64,000 bases of DNA from Nesterenkonia lacusekhoensis (lineage in GTDB: Bacteria; Actinomycetota; Actinomycetes; Actinomycetales; Micrococcaceae). A program made the translations under genes and the position numbers. The notes beneath the pieces are model-generated. The model saw only the letters and a program-made list of their open reading frames with translations. It searched no databases and was not told where the DNA came from. Location: assembly GCF_017876395.1 (NCBI RefSeq), contig NZ_JAGINX010000001.1, positions 372,001-436,000 of the forward strand. Direction: 5' to 3'. Within the stretch, counting starts at the first letter, position 1. Every line of letters begins with the position of its first letter. Shown here in pieces: positions 35,449 through 43,676 of the stretch.

Positions 35449-36044
35449 GCCAGAAACCAGCAGACCAAGTTCGCAGCATCATCAACATGTTCGAACACAA
35501 CATGGAGCAGCAGAAGCTTCGCAACGAGGTGTTGAAGAAAGAGCGAGATAAGTTCAAGCGCCGTTGCGAGTCATACGAGGAGCAGGAGATGGGCGTCGCG
35601 GCCGAGTGCTGCGACAGAGAGAACTCCGTGCCCCGCGTCATCACCGCCGACAAGCTGAAGGGGGGGCAGTCAGTGGCGCTTATCGACAAGCGCGGGATGG
35701 TGTCTGGTGGCCGAGTACTTGACGCGAATGAAGCAAGTGCCGTCTTCGAGCGCCAGTACTCCACGACGATCTATACCCGCATGGACAACCTGCGCGCCCT
35801 CGTCCTGCTGGAGGATGCCCCCGCCGAGGAGCCGGAGACGGTGAAGGTGGGCGACACGATCAGCACCCTGGAGCAACTGGAGGAGTTGCCGAAGGGAACC
35901 ATCCTCCGAGGGCGCTACGGTGACGCGCTCGAGCGGGGCAGTGAAGGCTGGTGGATGGTTGGAGGGCCGGGTCAGGCCTCCAGCTCACTGGCGCTCAGTC
36001 ATGCTCCGCTCACTGTCCTGCACCTGCCCGAGGAGGACGCATGA
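35445..36044 (+). CDS. Hypothetical phage protein with coiled-coil start
   Basis: 199 residues, not recognised. Residues about 8-45 form a charged helix (IINMFEHNMEQQKLRNEVLKK). The later part is beta-rich with TISTLEQLEELPKGTILR. The ATG at 35445 follows GAGGAGGAGAC. Last gene before an intergenic signal region. Confidence 0.6.
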   Translation: MSQKPADQVRSIINMFEHNMEQQKLRNEVLKKERDKFKRRCESYEEQEMGVAAECCDRENSVPRVITADKLKGGQSVALIDKRGMVSGGRVLDANEASAVFERQYSTTIYTRMDNLRALVLLEDAPAEEPETVKVGDTISTLEQLEELPKGTILRGRYGDALERGSEGWWMVGGPGQASSSLALSHAPLTVLHLPEEDA

Positions 36045-36047
36045 CCG

Positions 36048-36083
36048 GAACTGTTAGTAGGAACCCAAGCTTACTAACAGTTC
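36048..36083. repeat. Perfect 12-bp inverted repeat
   Basis: GAACTGTTAGTA (36048-36059) and TACTAACAGTTC (36072-36083) with a 12-base loop. AT-rich compared with its surroundings; an operator or RNA hairpin just after the stop of the preceding gene. Confidence 0.6.
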
Positions 36084-36123
36084 TGGCGCGCTCTTAAAGC
36101 AAACCACCCAACCACTTACATTC

Positions 36124-36149
36124 AGGCCCTCACCATGTGGGGGCCTTTC
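36124..36149 (+). terminator. Terminator in a hairpin/ribosome-site cassette
   Basis: AGGCCCTCAC-CAT-GTGGGGGCCT (one G-T pair), then TTTCTCATGCCCAAAA and GAGGAGAG before the next start. The same layout recurs at 39.6, 46.9 and 47.4 kb. Confidence 0.65.
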
Positions 36150-36176
36150 TCATGCCCAAAAACAGAGGAGAGAAAC

Positions 36177-36416
36177 ATGAGAGCAGTTAGCGAGGACACC
36201 CGGCCATACGTGACAGCCCCTTGTGAAGGGACCGCGCCGGGCGGCTGGCAGTGCATGAACCTGGTCCAGGAGGACGGCGACCTGCTCGAAGAGGTCGAGG
36301 AGCATTACGGGTTCCTTCTGTGTGGTGATTGTCAGGCCGACGCGGATAACGGGAACACGCCACACGATGAGGAAGCGGCGAAGGAAGCCGCGTGGGAGTG
36401 GGCGAATAACAGATGA
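36177..36416 (+). CDS. Small phage protein with paired cysteines
   Basis: 79 residues, not recognised. Cysteines in PCEGTAPGGWQCM and LCGDCQAD look like a zinc site; the end is acidic. Start at 36177 with GAGGAGAG upstream. Confidence 0.6.
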   Translation: MRAVSEDTRPYVTAPCEGTAPGGWQCMNLVQEDGDLLEEVEEHYGFLLCGDCQADADNGNTPHDEEAAKEAAWEWANNR

Positions 36417-36583
36417 GCCAGACACTCAACTTCCAGAACCTACTTGGACTCTCAGCCACAGTGCTGGGAGTCCTTTTCATCGCCCTCACACAGACCAGTG
36501 AGGCAGCAATCTTCGGCATCGTGCTGCTCAGCATCGGCATCAGCGCACTACTACCCGAACCACAAAAGGAGACGACAACATGA
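36413..36583 (+). CDS. Small membrane protein, 56 aa
   Basis: Two hydrophobic segments (LLGLSATVLGVLFIAL and AAIFGIVLLSIGISALL) with a short polar link. ATGA overlaps at both ends with the neighbouring genes. Unknown function. Confidence 0.6.
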   Translation: MSQTLNFQNLLGLSATVLGVLFIALTQTSEAAIFGIVLLSIGISALLPEPQKETTT

Positions 36584-36981
36584 GCGACCTACAGGACGCG
36601 CTGGCCCGGATCAAGGCACGGGTGGAGGAAATCGAGTCCACCAATGACGCCCTGGACGCTATCGGCGCAATGGAGAAGTCGCAGGCCGACGTCCCCCGTC
36701 TGGTCGCCTCCGTAGAGGCGGTGCTGAAGGAGCATCGGAAGGTGCCTCTATACGGCCACGAGGACGACTGCACCAACACCGACGAAGAGCACCGCGAAGA
36801 GCACATCCAATCCGATGACGATGCCGGGGAGTTCTACTGCCACGAACTGGTCGAGGACTGGACTTGTGGCGAATGCGCTGACATGCAGGACGCCGCCAGT
36901 TTGGCCGGACCGCCCGAATGGCCCTGCCCGACCGTCCGCACCCTTACCAGCAAGCTGACAGGAGAAGGGGAGGACGCATGA
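36580..36981 (+). CDS. Hypothetical acidic phage protein
   Basis: 133 residues. N-terminal helix (ALARIKARVEEIESTNDAL), then an acidic part with C/H pairs (GHEDDCTN, FYCHELVEDWTCGECADM) that may bind zinc. ATGA overlap with the exonuclease gene. Not recognised. Confidence 0.6.
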   Translation: MSDLQDALARIKARVEEIESTNDALDAIGAMEKSQADVPRLVASVEAVLKEHRKVPLYGHEDDCTNTDEEHREEHIQSDDDAGEFYCHELVEDWTCGECADMQDAASLAGPPEWPCPTVRTLTSKLTGEGEDA

Positions 36982-37661
36982 CTATCACCGTGTACGAGGA
37001 GCTTGAGCAGGGAAGCGATGCGTGGTTGCAGGCGCGTGCTGGCATCATCACCGCGAGCACTGTCGGCAAGCTGCTCAGTGGGAAAACCTACGCGCCAGCG
37101 GACAATGACACCAGCCGCACGCTCATTCGGAGCCTGGTCACTGAGCGGATCACGGGCAGGCCGGAGGAGACGAGCCAGTCATACGACATGCTACGCGGCT
37201 CCTTGTCTGAGCCGCACGCCCGAGAAGAATACGAGAAGCACCACACACCGGTGGATGAGGTCGGGTTCATCACCCGCGACTTCGGAGACTTCACCCTCGG
37301 CTACTCACCCGATGGCATGGTGAGCGAGGAAGGACTCATTGAAATCAAGAGCCCGAAGCCGCACCACCACCTGCGCACCCTCACCGAAGACCGCGTTCCC
37401 GGCATCTACCTGCCCCAGCTCCACCAGGGCCTGATGGTGAGCGATAGGGAATGGATCGACTACATCAGCTACAGCCCCGGCCTGCCCCTGTACGTGACGC
37501 GGGTAGAGCGGTCGCTCGTGTGGGACCGGGCAATCCTGCAAGCGGCTGAGCGGGCAGAGCAGCAGGCACGGGAGCTGATGGCCGCATACAACGCAGCCGC
37601 CAGCAAGCACCCGGCTACTGAATGGCGGGACGTATTTGAAGAGGAGGAGATCTTGCTGTGA
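36978..37661 (+). CDS. YqaJ-type viral recombination exonuclease
   Basis: 227 residues of the lambda-exonuclease/YqaJ nuclease fold, which makes 3' single strands for phage recombination. Seen: GSDAWLQARAGIITASTVGKLL, RGSLSEPHAREEYEK, LGYSPDGMV with the metal Asp, and EIKSPKP with the Glu-x-Lys. The later LPQLHQGLMVS matches the family. The start at the ATGA overlap (36978) gives the conserved N-terminus. It works most likely with the next gene and the SSB. Confidence 0.88.
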   Translation: MTITVYEELEQGSDAWLQARAGIITASTVGKLLSGKTYAPADNDTSRTLIRSLVTERITGRPEETSQSYDMLRGSLSEPHAREEYEKHHTPVDEVGFITRDFGDFTLGYSPDGMVSEEGLIEIKSPKPHHHLRTLTEDRVPGIYLPQLHQGLMVSDREWIDYISYSPGLPLYVTRVERSLVWDRAILQAAERAEQQARELMAAYNAAASKHPATEWRDVFEEEEILL

Positions 37662-38248
37662 TGGACATTTCGAACACGATTGAGGCGAAGAGCGACCAGC
37701 AGAACGCTGTGGATTATGTTTCAGGGCCGCGAGTTGTGACTATCTCGGAGGTCCGCAAGGGTAACGCGGATCAGCCAGTGGAGCTTCACCTGGTGGAGCA
37801 TCCGGGTAAGCCCTACAAGCCGTCTAAGAGCATGCGTCGCGTGCTCGTGAAGGTGTGGGACAAGGACGCATCCGTGTATGTGGGGCGTCGTCTGGAGCTG
37901 TATAACGAGCCGTCTGTGAAGTGGGCGGGTCAGCCGGTGGGTGGGATCAGGATCAGCCGCGCTAGTGATATTGACGCGCCGGTGAAGATCCCGTTGCAGG
38001 TGGCGAAGGGGAAGATCGAGCACGTCACCGTCCACCCGCTTCCTGACGCGCCCACGTCCCCCACGGGCCCGGCGATGATCAGTCGTGGGCAGTGGGAGCA
38101 GATCACCACAGCGGCGGCTAATAGCGGGATCACCGAGCCGCTGGAGTGGGCCGCTGGGTTCCTGTCACGAGAACTTGACGGACCCCAGCAGATCACCGCA
38201 GACGAAGCAACACAACTCATGAACAGCTTAGAGGAGAGAACAGCATGA
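37658..38248 (+). CDS. Phage protein next to exonuclease, possible recombination partner
   Basis: 196 residues, not recognised with certainty. Beta-rich middle (VVTISEVRKG, YVGRRLELYNEP, GGIRISRASDID) and a helical end. Position directly after the exonuclease, overlapping by 4 bases, suggests a strand-annealing or exonuclease-helper role; no RecT or Erf motif is seen. The GTG at 37658 has better spacing to GAGGAGGAG than the ATG at 37661. Codon use is more T-rich than the neighbours. Confidence 0.5.
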   Translation: MMDISNTIEAKSDQQNAVDYVSGPRVVTISEVRKGNADQPVELHLVEHPGKPYKPSKSMRRVLVKVWDKDASVYVGRRLELYNEPSVKWAGQPVGGIRISRASDIDAPVKIPLQVAKGKIEHVTVHPLPDAPTSPTGPAMISRGQWEQITTAAANSGITEPLEWAAGFLSRELDGPQQITADEATQLMNSLEERTA

Positions 38249-38520
38249 GCGAGCCGACCAAGTACAGGAAGCGCCCCGTCACCATCGAGGCCATGCAATA
38301 CAAGACACCCCAGGTCGCTGGCGACATTGCCGACTGGATCGAGGAGAACGGCGGAGAAGTAAGCCTGGATTTGCTCACCGACGTGCTTTCCATTGAGACC
38401 TTGGAAGGCTCCATGCTCGCGAGGCCTGGCGACTACATCATTCGCGGGGTCCAGGGGGAGTTCTACCCGTGCAAGCCTGACATTTTCGAGGCCACTTACG
38501 AGAGGGCGGATGATGCGTGA
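38245..38520 (+). CDS. Phage PGDYI-motif protein
   Basis: 91 residues of a small family common in actinophages and other phages, with PGDYIIRGVQGEFYPCKPDIFEATYE near the C-terminus and YRKRPVTIEAMQYK at the start. Function unknown. Confidence 0.7.
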   Translation: MSEPTKYRKRPVTIEAMQYKTPQVAGDIADWIEENGGEVSLDLLTDVLSIETLEGSMLARPGDYIIRGVQGEFYPCKPDIFEATYERADDA

Positions 38521-38617
38521 CGTTTGGGAGCACATCGGCCTTGCCCTGTTGCGCACGTCGCAACCGGAGCAGGTGGCCGCGTACCTGACCGCCGTCGAAA
38601 GGACGTGGGCCGCATGA
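38510..38617 (+). CDS. Small phage protein, 35 aa
   Basis: Begins ATGATG inside the end of the previous gene, with GAGAGGGCGG upstream; encodes MRDVWEHIGLALLRTSQPEQ and a short helix. It ends in an ATGA overlap with the next gene, supporting translation. Unknown function. Confidence 0.5.
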   Translation: MMRDVWEHIGLALLRTSQPEQVAAYLTAVERTWAA

Positions 38618-38802
38618 CCTGCGACTACGGGCAGCTGGAGCCAGACGGCTGCGACAGGCCCGCGACCCACTGGGTCCACTGGGGATCGCCCCTTACCCCG
38701 AACCGCCTGTGCGAGGAGCACACCGAGCCGATCTATGAGGACCAGAAAGATCCGCTCATCGGCCCATACATCCAGATCCGACCGCTAAAGGAGACCGAGT
38801 GA
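38614..38802 (+). CDS. Small zinc-site phage protein, 62 aa
   Basis: CDYGQLEPDGCDRPATHWVHW and LCEEHTEP give a C-C-H-C-H set typical of small treble-clef-like phage proteins. ATGA overlap with the previous gene; GTG overlap with the next. Confidence 0.55.
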   Translation: MTCDYGQLEPDGCDRPATHWVHWGSPLTPNRLCEEHTEPIYEDQKDPLIGPYIQIRPLKETE

Positions 38803-39071
38803 CCCAGCCAATCGTGACCGTGTACAGCCGACCAGCGTGTGTGCAGTGCAACGCCACATACATGGCGCTGGATAAGGCAGGGGTCGAGTACGAGGTCATC
38901 AACCTAGCCACCGACTCAGAATCACTCGAGCTAGTACGCACTGAGATGGGCTACATGCAGGCACCCGTCGTCATTGCCGAATACGCGGACGGCACAGCAG
39001 AACACTGGTCAGGATTCCGACCAGACAAGATCGCTGAGCACATCACCAGCCACACCACACAGGAGAAGTAA
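38799..39071 (+). CDS. NrdH-like glutaredoxin
   Basis: 90 residues of the thioredoxin fold. VTVYSRPACVQCNATYMAL has the redox pair CVQC, and MQAPVVIA has the cis-Pro. NrdH reduces ribonucleotide reductase; no phage reductase gene is visible here, so it may serve the host enzyme. GTG start in a GTGA overlap. Confidence 0.85.
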   Translation: MTQPIVTVYSRPACVQCNATYMALDKAGVEYEVINLATDSESLELVRTEMGYMQAPVVIAEYADGTAEHWSGFRPDKIAEHITSHTTQEK

Positions 39072-39073
39072 GC

Positions 39074-39562
39074 ATGAGCAGCATCACCGTCATCGGCAAC
39101 ATCGGCAGCGCAGAGCTGAAGTTCACACAGTCCGGGAAAGCCGCACTGAACCTCAGCCTCGCAGAGAACCATCGCCGGAAGAACCAGCAGACCGACGAAT
39201 GGGAAGACGCCGGCACCTCTTGGTATCGCGCCACCCTGTGGGAAGAGCAGGCCGAGCTTGCCGCCGATCAGCTCCAGAAGGGCACCCGCGTCATCGTCAC
39301 CGGGACACCGGTCACCCGCACTTACACCACCCAGCAGGGAGAGGAGCGGGAGTCACGGGAAATCCTGGTGAACGCTATCGGCCCGGCTATCCCCAAGAGG
39401 AAGCCGCAGGCTCAGCAGGGCGGCGGGTTCGGCGGGGGTCAGGCTCAGCAGCCTGCCGCGGACCCGTGGGGGCAGCAGAACAACGCCGCAGACCCCTGGG
39501 GAGGACAGCCCTCTACCGGTGGCGGCTGGGACACGCCCAACACCGGACAGCCAGCATTCTGA
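39074..39562 (+). CDS. ssb: Single-stranded DNA-binding protein
   Basis: 162 residues. OB-fold region 1-110: SITVIGNIGSAELKFTQSG, SWYRATLWEEQAE, GTRVIVTGTPVTRTY; then a G/Q/W-rich linker. The end is TGQPAF, not the acidic DD-x-PF tip of host SSB, so contacts with host repair proteins may be altered. Part of the recombination set. Confidence 0.92.
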   Translation: MSSITVIGNIGSAELKFTQSGKAALNLSLAENHRRKNQQTDEWEDAGTSWYRATLWEEQAELAADQLQKGTRVIVTGTPVTRTYTTQQGEERESREILVNAIGPAIPKRKPQAQQGGGFGGGQAQQPAADPWGQQNNAADPWGGQPSTGGGWDTPNTGQPAF

Positions 39563-39622
39563 AATGGATCATCACCGGTGCGCACATAGCACACCACGCA
39601 ACGCACAAACAGCACACACACC

Positions 39623-39690
39623 AAGCCCCACGCCGATAAGGCTGGGGCTTTTCTCATGCCCCCGGTAAGGCACACGTCTTACCGGGGGCA
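39623..39690 (+). terminator. Two tandem hairpins
   Basis: AAGCCCCA/TGGGGCTT followed by TTTC (39623-39652), then a perfect 13-bp stem TGCCCCCGGTAAG/CTTACCGGGGGCA (39657-39690). They close the SSB transcript; the second may be a processing or control hairpin before the methyltransferase gene. Confidence 0.7.
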
Positions 39691-39712
39691 CCCTTTGAGA
39701 GGAGACCACCAC

Positions 39713-40336
39713 GTGAGAATCCTGAACCTATACGCCGGGGTAGGCGGGAACCGGAGACTCTGGCCCGGCCACCACCAAGTAACCGCCGTCGAATACGACC
39801 CGACCATCGCAGCCGCATACGCCGACCTCTACCCAGACGATGAGGTCATCACCGGCGACGCACACGAATACCTGCTGCACCACCACGACGAATTTGATTT
39901 CATCTGGTCATCACCGCCCTGCCAGACCCACTCCCGGATGCGCTACCACCTGGGATCGGCCAAGGGGTTCGAGCCGAAGTACCCGGACATGAGCCTGTAC
40001 GAGGAAATTGTGCTCCTTCGCGCCAAGAGGCAGGAGAGGCCTTGGGTGATCGAGAACGTCCTGCCCTGGTACGAGCCGCTGATCCCCGCCCGACAGCTGA
40101 ACCGCCACCTGTACTGGTCCAACTTCGAGCTGTCCGACGCGCCGAAGCAGGTGGAGAAACTGAGGAAGGCACAGATTCCAGACCTTCAAGAGCTCCACGG
40201 GATCGACCTGAGCAAGTACCGGATACCGAACAAAAGACAGGTGCTCCGCAACATGGTCCCCCCGTGCGTGGGGCTGAGCATCCTCAACGACGCAGAGAAC
40301 CACATGAGCAGCCTCGCCACGGCGGGTCTTTCCTAG
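39713..40336 (+). CDS. DNA cytosine C5-methyltransferase-like protein
   Basis: 207 residues, short for the family. Motif I RILNLYAGVGGNRRLW, motif IV SSPPCQTHSRM with the catalytic Cys, motif VI WVIENV, and an NRHLYWSNF that recalls the QRR region. The target-recognition domain is small or absent. It may protect phage DNA from restriction or be a degenerate enzyme. GTG start with GAGAGGAGACC upstream. Confidence 0.72.
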   Translation: MRILNLYAGVGGNRRLWPGHHQVTAVEYDPTIAAAYADLYPDDEVITGDAHEYLLHHHDEFDFIWSSPPCQTHSRMRYHLGSAKGFEPKYPDMSLYEEIVLLRAKRQERPWVIENVLPWYEPLIPARQLNRHLYWSNFELSDAPKQVEKLRKAQIPDLQELHGIDLSKYRIPNKRQVLRNMVPPCVGLSILNDAENHMSSLATAGLS

Positions 40337-40349
40337 TTAAGGAGACACC

Positions 40350-40535
40350 ATGACACGACCATCCGACCCCTGCAAATCGTCCTGCTGCAAGACCCCCTTC
40401 GGCGTATGTGCGACTAAGGGCGCGTGCGATCACCACCGGGCCGCCCAATGGGACCAAGAGCTGTACGACCTCACACAATCCGGCCAACAAGACACACACC
40501 GCTACAACCACCAAGTAGCACAGACACGCCGGTAA
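40350..40535 (+). CDS. Small Cys-rich phage protein, 61 aa
   Basis: DPCKSSCCKTPFGVCATKGACDHH gives six Cys and two His in 24 residues, a probable zinc cluster; the rest is polar. Same CCTAGTTAAGGAGA leader motif as the gene at 43,677. Confidence 0.6.
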   Translation: MTRPSDPCKSSCCKTPFGVCATKGACDHHRAAQWDQELYDLTQSGQQDTHRYNHQVAQTRR

Positions 40536-40550
40536 CGAAAGAGACACCCA

Positions 40551-40871
40551 TTGGCTCGAACACCCATCACCCCATACACGCCCTGCCACAACTGCGAACG
40601 CCCCATGCGACCAGCACGCGCACCCGAAACCACCTACCCCGGCACAGCAGTACACGACGGCCGCGGATACTGCCGATCCTGCCGCACCGCCAAGAACCGT
40701 GACGGCACGTGGAGCCTGCTACCCGAACTGGAAGAGCACATGATGACGCCCATGACCTACCCGGCCCTGCACGACCCAGACCCCGAGGTACGCAAAATGT
40801 CCGCCGACCTCAAAGCACTCATCGACAACAGGCGCAGACGCGGAATCCCCACCAAGGGCATCGGCACATGA
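40551..40871 (+). CDS. Zinc-ribbon-like phage protein
   Basis: 106 residues. CHNCERPMRP and YCRSCRTAK form a C-x2-C pair set; the C-terminal half is helical and basic (LIDNRRRRG). TTG start. Possibly nucleic-acid binding; not recognised. Confidence 0.55.
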   Translation: MARTPITPYTPCHNCERPMRPARAPETTYPGTAVHDGRGYCRSCRTAKNRDGTWSLLPELEEHMMTPMTYPALHDPDPEVRKMSADLKALIDNRRRRGIPTKGIGT

Positions 40872-40975
40872 ACACATTCCAATGCGGATACTGCATCACC
40901 CGAATGCCCGACAAGTGCATGCGAACCATGACCGTGTACGGCGAAACCTACCAATGCAGAGGAGCCAACAAGTGA
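40868..40975 (+). CDS. Small Cys-rich phage protein, 35 aa
   Basis: MNTFQCGYCITRMPDKCM with a C-x2-C and two further Cys. ATGA overlap with the gene before and GTGA overlap with the gene after. Unknown function. Confidence 0.5.
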   Translation: MNTFQCGYCITRMPDKCMRTMTVYGETYQCRGANK

Positions 40976-41208
40976 ACATCAAAGCCGACCTGAAGCCATC
41001 CCGACGATACGACAAAGCCGCCAACGCAATCAGCACACTCCCACCAGAAGTGCAGGAAGACGTGCGAGAGGTCATCCTCAGCGACGACTACACGCACGCC
41101 GATGTGGCCGACTGGCTCACCCGGCACACACGCGACAACACCGGCGACACCATCAACGGGAAACAGGTCGCAGACTACGCCCGAAAGCTCAAAAGGGGAG
41201 AAGCATGA
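40972..41208 (+). CDS. Hypothetical phage protein
   Basis: 78 residues. NIKADLKPSRRYDKAANAI, then a helix-turn-helix-like EVILSDDYTHADVADWLTRH. The first codons (AACATCAAAG-CGACCT) nearly repeat those of the next gene. GTG start in an overlap. Confidence 0.55.
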   Translation: MNIKADLKPSRRYDKAANAISTLPPEVQEDVREVILSDDYTHADVADWLTRHTRDNTGDTINGKQVADYARKLKRGEA

Positions 41209-42422
41209 ACATCAAAGACGACCTTCTGAAGACCACACAGGCGTCTGTCCGCAGGCAGGCTGAGGCACGTATCCCAAAGACGTGGAGAGCCGGGGAGCGG
41301 CACAACGACGACGGCACCACCGACGTAACCAGCCGCCCGTATGAGGGCAGCTATGAGGCGTCTGAGGCCGCACTTCTGGAGGACCACGGCTACGACCCTG
41401 ACACCCACATGATTGTCGGCGGGTGGCGTCATTCAGCGTGGACCGCGCACAAGCCGAAGGAATACCGGCAGAACACCGGCGGCAACGACGACCAGGACGC
41501 CTACACGTTCACCGCGAAGGCGTACAAGTTCAAGGTGACCAAGCGGCCCGAAGGTAGCACCGCCAGCGAGGTCGCTGCCCTGGTCTCCTCAATGGACGCA
41601 TGGACGCCAGCACCAGCACAGGGCACCACAGGGCCGGGCGCGTTCATCCTCGCCATCGGAGACACCCAGATCGGGAAACTCGAATCACCGGTAGACGAGC
41701 TGGGGGAGCTGTTCACCCGCCATGTGGACCAGGCCCTCGCTGAGTACCTTGCCGCACCGGATCGGCCCGGACACGTGCATATTGCCTGGCTCGGGGACTG
41801 CATCGAAGGGCAGGAATCACAGGGCGGCAAGAACAGGTGGCGGACCAACCTCACCATGACCGAACAAGTCCGCGTGCTCCAGCGCTTCATGATCTACGCG
41901 ATCAAAGCATTCTCTGCACAATGCGACCGGCTCACCGTCATCTCAGTGCCCGGCAACCACGATGAAGCAGCACACCGCGACCTGTCCACCCGCTCCGATG
42001 ACTCATGGGCAGTGCAGGCGCTCGTATCAGTAGAGGACGCCCTCACACTGTCCGACAACCCCGCGCTAGAGAAAGTCGAGTGCTACGTGCCTGGAGCCGA
42101 CCAGCACGGCGTAACCATGAACATCGGCGGCTGCACCATCGCCCACGTGCACGGCCACCAGTTCCGACCACGCAAAGAATATGAGTGGTGGCAGGGCCAA
42201 GCATTCGGAGGGCAGGACGAAGGGCAAGCAGACGTGCTACTGCACGGGCACCAGCACCACTACCAGGTGGAAGAACAGGGCCACCGGACACGGATCTGCA
42301 CCCCAGCAATGGAGAAAGAATCCGTCTGGTGGAAACACGCCACCGGCACACCAGGAAACCCAGGCTCACTCATCATCCACATCACCGACGGACGACCATC
42401 AACCATCAAACGACTCAACTAG
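41205..42422 (+). CDS. Phage metallophosphoesterase
   Basis: 405 residues. The calcineurin-type core is complete: ILAIGDTQIGK, AWLGDCIEG, SVPGNHDEAAH, AHVHGHQ and LLHGHQHHY supply the two-metal ligands. The N-terminal 110 residues are a phage-specific addition that may bind DNA. Similar phage proteins are annotated as SbcD-like nucleases or phosphoesterases; substrate not known. Confidence 0.85.
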   Translation: MNIKDDLLKTTQASVRRQAEARIPKTWRAGERHNDDGTTDVTSRPYEGSYEASEAALLEDHGYDPDTHMIVGGWRHSAWTAHKPKEYRQNTGGNDDQDAYTFTAKAYKFKVTKRPEGSTASEVAALVSSMDAWTPAPAQGTTGPGAFILAIGDTQIGKLESPVDELGELFTRHVDQALAEYLAAPDRPGHVHIAWLGDCIEGQESQGGKNRWRTNLTMTEQVRVLQRFMIYAIKAFSAQCDRLTVISVPGNHDEAAHRDLSTRSDDSWAVQALVSVEDALTLSDNPALEKVECYVPGADQHGVTMNIGGCTIAHVHGHQFRPRKEYEWWQGQAFGGQDEGQADVLLHGHQHHYQVEEQGHRTRICTPAMEKESVWWKHATGTPGNPGSLIIHITDGRPSTIKRLN

Positions 42423-42434
42423 AGAGGAGGACTA

Positions 42435-43277
42435 ATGCCTTGGTTCAAGGTAGATGACAAGTTCCACAGTCACCCGAAAGTAATGGAGCTAACCCCTAGT
42501 GCGGTCGGGTTGTGGACTCTCGCCGGTGCTTGGTGCGCTGACTACCTCACAGATGGGTTCATCAGGACGGGGCAGATTCGTCGTCTCGGGGGCACGGAGG
42601 AGGAGTCTCAGCAGCTTGTAGAGGCTGGTCTCTGGGAGCCGGTGGAGGGTGGTTGGCAGTTTCGTGACTGGCACGAGTACCAGCCCACGGCGGATTCAGT
42701 GAAGCAGGGTCGGGATGACAAGTCGCGTGGCGGCAAGCTCTCGGCGCACAACCGGTGGCACGTGGGCAAGGGTAAATCGGTGGCGGATTGCGAGTACTGC
42801 GATAGCTCCACCCATAACACCACTTATAAGACCTCTTATAGCTCACCTATAAGTGACCGATGGGATGGGGTATGGGATAGCGATGCTCCCGTACCCGAAC
42901 CCGTGCCAGAAGTACCTAAAGGTACTTCTTCCCCCAAACCCCCACGCGGCAAGAAACCAGCCACCACCATCCCCGACGACTGGCTGCCCACCGACGCGCA
43001 CAAGGCGAAAGCGCACGAGAGAGGAGTGAACCTCGAACAGCAGGCAGAAGCATTCAGGCTCCACGCTGAGACACACGACCGCCGCTGCGTGAACTGGAAC
43101 TCAGCTTTCAGCATGTGGCTCACCAAAGCCCGACCAGACACCGGCCCGAAGCAATACCAGAACGCGGCTGAGAAGAAGGTGGAGGTCGCTAAGCACTGGC
43201 TCTCACAGCCCACCAGCCAAGCCCCCGTCGACCCGTGGGCGATCACACCCAACACCTGGAAGGAGATAGAAGAGTGA
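42435..43277 (+). CDS. Replisome-organizer-like replication protein
   Basis: 280 residues. The N-terminal domain (about 1-80) is winged-helix: FKVDDKFHSHPKVMELTPSAVGLWTLAGAWCADY, GQIRRLGGTEEESQQLVEAGLWE. A polar linker with prolines follows, then a C-terminal DnaD/DnaT-like part (WLPTDAHKAKAHERGVNLEQQ, VNWNSAFSMWL). Such proteins bind the phage origin and bring host DnaB. An AT-rich repeat-bearing patch lies inside the gene. No phage helicase or polymerase gene is seen. Confidence 0.72.
   Translation: MPWFKVDDKFHSHPKVMELTPSAVGLWTLAGAWCADYLTDGFIRTGQIRRLGGTEEESQQLVEAGLWEPVEGGWQFRDWHEYQPTADSVKQGRDDKSRGGKLSAHNRWHVGKGKSVADCEYCDSSTHNTTYKTSYSSPISDRWDGVWDSDAPVPEPVPEVPKGTSSPKPPRGKKPATTIPDDWLPTDAHKAKAHERGVNLEQQAEAFRLHAETHDRRCVNWNSAFSMWLTKARPDTGPKQYQNAAEKKVEVAKHWLSQPTSQAPVDPWAITPNTWKEIEE
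42821..42929. other. Candidate phage replication origin inside the replication gene
   Basis: CACTTATAAG, CTTATAG and CTATAAGTG crowd 42821-42855 in an otherwise GC-rich gene. A repeated GATGGGAT/TATGGGATAG stretch follows, then a perfect 10-bp inverted repeat AGAAGTACCT-AA-AGGTACTTCT (42908-42929). Direct and inverted repeats in the initiator gene are the usual sign of a lambda-like origin. Confidence 0.5.
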
Positions 43278-43633
43278 CACTAGAAGAAGACCGGTTGACC
43301 CCAGAAGGAGCGAAGGCTGCAGTCGTCTACCTGTCCAACGTAGACGGGCGCGTGACCATCTCGAAAGAAATCACCGCCCTGCCCGAGACATGGCACCAGG
43401 GCCTCAAGGACTACACCTACGACCAAGTCACCTGGGGCATCCGTGAATACTACGGACGCCTAGCACCCGACAGCCCACCAGTGCTGACCCCTGCCGAGTG
43501 CCGCCGCATTCTCATCAAGCACAAGACGATGATCGAGACGAAGCAGCGCCAGCTAGAGCCTCCGACCAGGAAGGGGACGGCACCACCGACGCACATCAAA
43601 GAGAAGCTAGACCGAATCCTGAAACGACCATGA
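43274..43633 (+). CDS. Possible helicase-loader-like phage protein
   Basis: 119 residues. TLEEDRLTPEGAKAAVVYLSN start; ITALPETWHQGLKDYTYDQVTWGIREYY and LTPAECRRILIKHKTMIE are helical. Size and position right after the replisome organizer recall G39P-type loaders; sequence similarity is not clear. GTG start in a GTGA overlap. Confidence 0.45.
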   Translation: MTLEEDRLTPEGAKAAVVYLSNVDGRVTISKEITALPETWHQGLKDYTYDQVTWGIREYYGRLAPDSPPVLTPAECRRILIKHKTMIETKQRQLEPPTRKGTAPPTHIKEKLDRILKRP

Positions 43634-43658
43634 CCCGCCCAACAGTGGCGGGTCTTCC
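43632..43658 (+). terminator. Hairpin at the end of the replication gene pair
   Basis: GACCCGCC (43632-43639), 7-base loop, GGCGGGTC (43647-43654), then TTCC. The downstream CCTAGTTAAGGAGA also precedes the gene at 40,350. Confidence 0.65.
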
Positions 43659-43676
43659 TAGTTAAGGAGAAACACC

